Shown in pieces: positions 61,430-64,000 of a stretch of 64,000 nucleotides of DNA. The DNA comes from Novosphingobium sp. (GTDB taxonomy: Bacteria; Pseudomonadota; Alphaproteobacteria; Sphingomonadales; Sphingomonadaceae). The notes beneath the pieces are model-generated. The model saw only the letters and a program-made list of their open reading frames with translations, had not been told where the DNA came from and ran no database searches. The stretch covers positions 1 through 64,000 of the forward strand of contig NZ_JAIXZS010000041.1 in the NCBI RefSeq assembly GCF_027489515.1, written 5' to 3'. The position numbers were made by a program, and so were the translations under genes. Every line of letters begins with the position of its first letter. Position 1 is the stretch's first letter.

Positions 61430-62760
61430 CCCACCGCTTCCAGCGCCCGTGCATGGCGCAAAAGCACATCCCCGCCGATCCCGCGCATGCCCTGCGCGGC
61501 GAGGGAGGCAACCACCCGCGCCGGATCGAGCGCCTGCACCGTGAGCCCTTCGGTCAGCGCCATCGCGGCCGCCGTCCCCGCGGCCTGCCCCATCGCCATG
61601 CACTGCGGCATGCCGCGCACCGAGGCGAATGCCGCCGGGTCCGCACAGACCAGCCGCCCGGCAAACAGCAGGTTCGCGGGCGCTGCCGGCACCATCGCGC
61701 GAAGCGGGATCGTGTAGTAATCCCCCTCGGCCACGATCGCGTCGTGGGTCATCTCCGCATCTCCGCGCATCACATCGTCGATCGGATTGTCGCAGGCCAC
61801 GATGCCGTCTGCGGGTTTTGCACCGGCATTGAGGTCGCTCGCGAGAATGCGGTGGACCGCCTCCAGCTTGCGTGTCTCGCGCACACCCACGGTCGGCCCC
61901 AGTTCGCTCATTCGCGCGTGTTCAAAGCCCGGAACATGCGCGACCAGGAACCGCGCGAGCTGGTGGCAGCGCCGCCGCCCTTCCTGCGTCGCGCGCGCGA
62001 CGGCTTGCGGATCGGTCCCGTCCACCCCGCGGATATGCACCGAATTGCAGAACACCGCATCCCGGTGAAAGCCCTTCATCAGATAGAGCTTGGCAAGGTC
62101 CGGATGGATCAGCCCCTGCGCGATGCCGAACGCGGCCTCCTCCTCAAAGTAGGGATCGCCCTTCGCGAAGGCGCGGTGCAAGTCCGCGCCGATCATCGAG
62201 AATGAGAGCGTGACGCCCATCATGTTGCCGCGCCCATCGCCCACCACATAGGGCACGCCCGCACGCGCGGAGGTATCGCCATCGCCCGAACAGTCGATCA
62301 CCATGCCAGCCTCGATCACTATCGGACCGGTGCGGTCGGTGCATTCGACGCGGGCAATGCGTCCGCCTTCCATCACGGGGGCGCCCGCAAAGGCATTCAG
62401 ATGCACCTCGACGCCTGCATCTTCCAGCATCTGGAACATCGCAAAAACCGCCGCTTCGTGGTCGTAGATCACTTCGGCACCGAAGTTTTCCAGCGTCGAG
62501 GGCCGCACCTCTGCCATTGGCGGTTCCATCGCCAGCAGCGCGTCCGTCAGTTCGCCGAACACCCCGCCAATGCTCCGCCCGGTGGGATAGCCGCCGCCCC
62601 AGGGCATGCCTGGGCAGAACGCCATGACCCCGCCGATCTTGCTCGTCCCCTCGATCAGGCGGACCTTTGCGCCCTGCCTCGCCGCACCCAGCGCCGCGCC
62701 AAACCCGGCGGTGCCCCCGCCGATCACCAGCACATCGGTCTGAAGCTGCCGCACCATCAT
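61426..62760 (-). CDS. FAD-dependent oxidoreductase (FAD_oxidored family)
   Basis: A 444-residue flavoprotein with an N-terminal Rossmann fold, TDVLVIGGGTAGFGAALGAA near 8, and RLIEGTSKIGGVMAFCPGMP (in part). A second nucleotide-fold segment is VIEAGMVIDCSGDGDTSARAG near 148 (in part), and LLFAGRLVCADPAAFASVRGMPQCMAMGQAAG (in part) is the FAD-binding C-terminal signature typical of PF12831. SELGPTVGVRETRKLEA near 285 is another family segment. No signal peptide. The ATG at 62760 overlaps the amidohydrolase stop (ATGA), and its stop overlaps the acylase start. The family includes dehydrogenases of unknown substrate. It could be a candidate for oxidising a sugar or alcohol group, but nothing in the sequence proves this. 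Confidence 0.8.
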   Translation of the reverse strand: MMVRQLQTDVLVIGGGTAGFGAALGAARQGAKVRLIEGTSKIGGVMAFCPGMPWGGGYPTGRSIGGVFGELTDALLAMEPPMAEVRPSTLENFGAEVIYDHEAAVFAMFQMLEDAGVEVHLNAFAGAPVMEGGRIARVECTDRTGPIVIEAGMVIDCSGDGDTSARAGVPYVVGDGRGNMMGVTLSFSMIGADLHRAFAKGDPYFEEEAAFGIAQGLIHPDLAKLYLMKGFHRDAVFCNSVHIRGVDGTDPQAVARATQEGRRRCHQLARFLVAHVPGFEHARMSELGPTVGVRETRKLEAVHRILASDLNAGAKPADGIVACDNPIDDVMRGDAEMTHDAIVAEGDYYTIPLRAMVPAAPANLLFAGRLVCADPAAFASVRGMPQCMAMGQAAGTAAAMALTEGLTVQALDPARVVASLAAQGMRGIGGDVLLRHARALEAVG

Positions 62761-64000
62761 TTGCGCTCGAACACCACCTTGCCGCCAAACAGCGTCATCA
62801 TGCAGCGCATGTCCTTGAGGCTTGAGGTCGGCACCGCATAAGGATTGCGGTCCCAGATCGCGACGTCCGCCAGCTTGCCGACCTCGAGCGAGCCCGTTTC
62901 CTTTTCGAGAAACAGCTGGCGCGCGGCCCAGATCGTGTGGCTCTTCATCGCGATGTGGATGTCGACCGCCTCCGCCGTGCCGAACGGTGCCTTGCCGAAG
63001 CGGTCGCCATCAGGCTCGCGCGCCACCGAAGACCACAGGCCATAGCGCGGCGCATAGGGCGTGACCGGATAGTCCGATCCGTCGCTGTAGACGATGCCGC
63101 GCTTCACGTAAGTTGCGTAGGGCATCATCTTCACGCTGCGCTCCGGCCCCCAACCCGCCGCCAGCGCATCGCCAAGGAACCACAGGAACTCCGCCTGTGC
63201 TTCAGGATAGCCGGAATCGTACTTCTTCTGGAGATCGGCCATCACATCGATTGCATGGTCTGTCGGTAGATTGGCGTGGATCAGGCTGTGGCGGAGGCCC
63301 TGCTTCGGGAACTTCTTCAACGCGTCGGCATAGGCATCGACCACCGTATCGATCGCCCGGTCGCCGATCGCATGGGTGCCGATCGGCATGCCTTCCTTAG
63401 TGAACAGGTCCACCATCTGCCGGTAGACATCCGTCCCCATCATTGGAAAGCCCGTGCCCGGGTTGGCATGCGAGGCATCCGTCTCGAACGGCTTGTAGAC
63501 CCACGCCGTGCGCCCCGCGCCCGAGCCATCAAGGAAAATCTTCACCCCGCAAACATCGAGGTTGCGGCCCTTGAGGCCCGCCAGCTCCCGCTTGCGCTGC
63601 CGATAATCATCCACCGCGGCGCGCGCTGCGGTCATGTCGGCCTGCGCAAAGGTCAGCGTGCAGACATGGACGTTCAGCGGTGCCTGCTTTGCCGCTGCGG
63701 CATAGACATCCCATTGCAGGCGCCCGGTGCGCGGGTCCTTGAACCCCGTCAACCCTTCGGAGAGCGCGCCCTCGATCACATGGGTCAGCCCCCTGGCCCG
63801 CGTCGCCGCATCGACCGGCGGCACCAGCTTGTCGAGCACGTCCTGCGCGCTGTCGTAGAGCACGCCGTTGAGCGCCCCGCTCGCATCCTTGTCGAAGCGG
63901 CCGCCTGCCGGATCGGGCGTCTGCGCGGTCACCCCCGCGAGCTTCAGCACCGCACTGTTGACCAGCGTGTAGTGGCCGGTCGTATTCCCCAGCGCGACAG
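62757..64000 (-). CDS. Amidohydrolase family 3 protein (YtcJ-like), 5' end outside the window
   Basis: The last 414 residues of a metal-dependent amidohydrolase; the reading frame stays open through the window end at 64000. The visible part begins with a GHYTLVNSAVLK segment, typical of the YtcJ group just after the first metal-binding region. It contains GVKIFLDGSGAGRTAWV near the middle, THAIGDRAIDTVVDAY with the metal-binding His, HSLIHANLP, GIVYSDGSDYPV with the active-site Asp, and the C-terminal GSLEVGKLADVAIWDRNP characteristic of amidohydrolases. The N-terminal HxH pair and any signal peptide lie beyond the window. It heads or precedes the FAD oxidoreductase and acylase in an ATGA-coupled operon, suggesting stepwise hydrolysis of an amide or carbamate compound. 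Confidence 0.82.
   Translation of the reverse strand, partial: VALGNTTGHYTLVNSAVLKLAGVTAQTPDPAGGRFDKDASGALNGVLYDSAQDVLDKLVPPVDAATRARGLTHVIEGALSEGLTGFKDPRTGRLQWDVYAAAAKQAPLNVHVCTLTFAQADMTAARAAVDDYRQRKRELAGLKGRNLDVCGVKIFLDGSGAGRTAWVYKPFETDASHANPGTGFPMMGTDVYRQMVDLFTKEGMPIGTHAIGDRAIDTVVDAYADALKKFPKQGLRHSLIHANLPTDHAIDVMADLQKKYDSGYPEAQAEFLWFLGDALAAGWGPERSVKMMPYATYVKRGIVYSDGSDYPVTPYAPRYGLWSSVAREPDGDRFGKAPFGTAEAVDIHIAMKSHTIWAARQLFLEKETGSLEVGKLADVAIWDRNPYAVPTSSLKDMRCMMTLFGGKVVFERK

Noticed and set aside
1..64000. Genomic island or prophage
   Set aside because: No integrase, transposase, tRNA-flanked attachment site or obvious change of base composition. The locus looks resident.
1..64000. CRISPR arrays, tRNA or rRNA genes
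   Set aside because: No regularly spaced repeats and no cloverleaf or rRNA sequence was recognised in any intergenic region.

Overview
The window is high-GC bacterial chromosome with Caulobacter-type xylose genes, large TonB-dependent receptors paired with tryptophan-halogenase-like flavoproteins, SapC and cupin genes, and Tat-type or Sec signals on most glycoside hydrolases. This combination points to an alphaproteobacterium, most likely a sphingomonad (Novosphingobium/Sphingomonas-like). That assignment is inferred from gene content only. No rRNA, tRNA, insertion sequence, phage gene or CRISPR array was seen.

Positions 1-51816 form one large locus for xylan/arabinoxylan uptake, depolymerisation and pentose catabolism. 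Region by region: (i) xylX-xylB-xylC and a sialate-O-acetylesterase-like esterase (13-4794), then a convergent LacI regulator, a XylE-type sugar transporter and a GH51 arabinofuranosidase (4796-9091). (ii) GH27 and a CE1-type esterase, a JmjC-like cupin and SapC on the minus strand, divergent from TonB receptor 1, a halogenase-like flavoprotein and a GH3 xylosidase (9199-21619). (iii) A minus-strand run GH43 - xylulokinase - xylose isomerase - secreted protein - GH43 - GntR - GH95 (30940 down to 21623). (iv) An L-arabinose oxidation operon (FHS transporter, ketoglutarate-semialdehyde dehydrogenase, AraD1-type dehydratase, L-arabinose dehydrogenase; 35850-31053), divergent from galactose mutarotase and an IlvD/Edd sugar-acid dehydratase. 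(v) Four tandem, overlapping halogenase-family genes (44957-38995), one of which has lost the catalytic residues, divergent from TonB receptor 2. (vi) GH10 xylanase, a tandem carbohydrate-binding-like protein and a GH5 enzyme (51816-48556).

Five intergenic copies of the palindrome TAGCGCTA lie upstream of the transporter/LacI pair, both TonB receptors, the GH43-xylBA operon and the GH5-GH10 operon. I read them as operators of the LacI-type regulator, which would make the locus one regulon. Xylose can be handled both by isomerase/kinase and by oxidation (Weimberg/Dahms type).

From 51978 the content changes. A sugar-isomerase-like protein plus a small DUF6379-like protein resemble the alpha and beta subunits of C-glycoside deglycosidases. 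They are convergent with an aldose-1-epimerase, a phytanoyl-CoA-type dioxygenase and a DUF1080 (3-keto-disaccharide hydrolase) protein. The two promoters facing into this block carry almost identical 27-bp operators, one beside a TetR gene, so the block looks like a TetR-controlled module for 3-keto-glycosides or C-glycosides. It is followed by an Lrp regulator, an old-yellow-enzyme-type reductase, an EthD protein, and a convergent operon of amidohydrolase (cut by the window end), FAD oxidoreductase and penicillin-acylase-like hydrolase of unknown substrate.
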